DNA from: Trochalopteron elliotii | Taxonomy: Eukaryota; Chordata; Aves; Passeriformes; Leiothrichidae | Reading direction: 5' to 3' | DNA length: 64,000 nucleotides | Assembly: GCA_024734555.1 (NCBI GenBank) | Contig: JANPWX010000557.1 | Coordinates: 325,670-389,669, forward strand | Shown here: one piece after another, positions 62,573-64,000 of the stretch | Numbering within the stretch: position 1 is the first letter of the stretch | How the letters are laid out: each line of letters opens with the position of its first letter | The notes under the pieces: model-generated | Databases searched by the model: none | What the model was told of the DNA's origin: nothing | Seen by the model: only the letters and a program-made list of their open reading frames with translations | Program-made: the position numbers and the translations under genes

Positions 62573-64000
62573 GTAAGATCAGTTAAGCAAATCCTTAGAG
62601 CTGAACATCTGAAGTTACATGCCAGCAGCTTTTACCATGTTTTTTCTTGTGGTGTTCACATACCTGATAACGTGTAATTCATTTTCTTGGTCTGGAGAAT
62701 GAACTGTTAGTGTGGGATTAAAATAAAATTTTTTAGTAAGAAATTTATATTACGAAGATGTCTTACACAGACTGTCTCTAAAACATTCATTCAATTTTCT
62801 GAAATAGTAGCAGTCAGGAGCATCATTTGATGCTTGAAATAACTTTGGTATCTTCACTTGAAGCTTTTAAAACATTCATCAAGATGGGAAGCAGGGGGTG
62901 AGGGGTTTAAGATTGCAGTGACATCGATCAGATTAAATGAAAGGATGAGAGTAGGATGGAGTAGGAGGAGCTATATTGAGAAGATATTAGTGAATATCTT
63001 TTAAAGTGATATTTAAAAACCTGATTGTTTTTTAAGCTGTGTGATGATTGCCTGGCATTATATTGTGAGAAAAATATTCCCTGGACCAATAAGGTATTTG
63101 GGGCGGTCTGGGAAACACCATTAATTATAAGACAGTATCTAGTACAAAAGAAAGATTGGAATGATCAGTTGCATTTGTGGTTTCCCAAGCCAGGCTTCAT
63201 TTGAGTAGACTGACATTACTCCTGCTTTAAGGGGAGATTTGCAGAAATCACCCCGGTTCCTTGCAGCTCTACTGGCAGATCCGTGGCCTGCCCTGTGTGT
63301 GCAGGACTCAAAGGCTCTGCAGTTCAGGAGCAATCCAGATGTCTCTTCTGCCCTGTTGGGTTGGACAAGTCAGTGCACAGAGCTGGAGCTGGCACTGGGT
63401 GGAAGTAGCAGGAATCTGGTGGAGCTTCTTTGCTCAGGTCTGTGCTCTGCCTCACCTATTGGGCACAACTTCTGTGCTGTTCTTACTGCATTTTAAAAAT
63501 AGCAGCACAGGGGAGGGAGATGAGCAACAGAAAGCTGGCCCTGAACACTTGGAGATTAGTGGGCCTCTTGAAAATCATGAGACAGGTTTTGGTATATCTC
63601 TGTGTATTGTCTGAAGGAAACATTTGCCATTTCAAGGCTTTTTTTTTTGTAGGCGTAACCAGAAATTTCCTGTATTCTAAGAAATTTAAAGACATTTGAA
63701 CGAAACATGTACTTTTTTGTGCTTATAGCAGTCTGGCACTTCTTGCTCCCACTCAGCTCCTGAAGCTCCCTACATTATTTATGCTCAGACAAGTCTTATA
63801 ACTCTGATTCTCAAGGTTTCTATGCAGCAGGCAGGGTGGTTATGAATGGTGAAGGCTTGGGTATTTTTGCTTTAGTGGAGATGGTACAGATTTATTTAAG
63901 GTAGGAAGGAGATCTACTGTCTTTGGCCAGAAGTTAAAATCACAAATTAGATTTACAGTGCTTCAGTTATCAATGAGAGCCATGTTTTTGTTTGTAGGAG
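62573..64000 (+). other. DCAF1: DCAF1 intron 2 (partial)
   Basis: Starts with the donor GTAAGATC and continues to the window edge. It holds no recognised exon. The last bases (TTTTTGTTTGTAG then GAG, AG at 63996-63997) look like an acceptor, but the three bases after it do not give the expected next codon. Confidence 0.75.

Noticed and set aside
1..64000. CRISPR arrays, operons, phage or other prokaryotic systems
   Set aside because: Spliced vertebrate genes, CR1 LINEs and LTRs show this is a bird nuclear genome. No regularly spaced repeats of that type occur.

Overview
This is eukaryotic, almost certainly avian, DNA, and a songbird is the best guess. It is gene-poor and rich in introns. It carries CR1 LINE copies with the 3' sequence typical of birds, plus several endogenous-retrovirus solo LTRs of kinds I recall from passerine genomes. 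There are no bacterial-style genes or operons. Nearly all open reading frames longer than 60 codons are chance ORFs. Two runs of N (38214-38579 and 57316-57715) are assembly gaps, and both sit in GC-rich, promoter-like DNA.

Only two protein-coding exons can be supported, and they point away from each other. On the minus strand, 16706-16912 holds the first coding exon of RAD54L2 (ARIP4, a SNF2-family ATPase), with 56 bases of 5'UTR and 151 coding bases. On the plus strand, 62455-62572 holds the first coding exon of DCAF1 (VPRBP, substrate receptor of the CUL4-DDB1 ubiquitin ligase), with 8 bases of 5'UTR and 110 coding bases. The human genes are likewise head-to-head neighbours (recalled, 3p21), so the window appears to be a conserved syntenic block.

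Layout. 1-16705: RAD54L2 intron downstream of its first coding exon, with a solo LTR (4689-5238) and two CpG-rich patches (3.0-3.4 kb and 8.8-9.2 kb). 16706-16912: RAD54L2 exon. 16913-38213: probable 5'-UTR intron of RAD54L2, with a CpG patch at 19.1-19.7 kb, two adjacent intact solo LTRs (23311-23718 and 23827-24543), a minus-strand CR1 (26.8-27.7 kb), a possible ancient LINE (32.3-33.4 kb) and a plus-strand CR1 (36.9-37.3 kb). 38214-38860: gap plus CpG island, the likeliest RAD54L2 promoter. About 38.9-56.9 kb: probable intergenic DNA with one minus-strand LTR (51063-51430), one doubtful LTR (46.45-46.64 kb) and no convincing gene. 56.9-57.93 kb: CpG-island promoter, probably of DCAF1, with ZNF143-, NRF1-, YY1- and CRE-type sites. 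57.93-62.45 kb: DCAF1 intron 1. 62573-64000: DCAF1 intron 2.

I found no new biological system. The items most worth checking are the upstream start codons before RAD54L2, the motif array and 12-bp perfect inverted repeat at the DCAF1 promoter, the two neighbouring solo LTRs with target duplications of different length, and a CCAAT/CRE/TATA promoter-like block inside the RAD54L2 intron.
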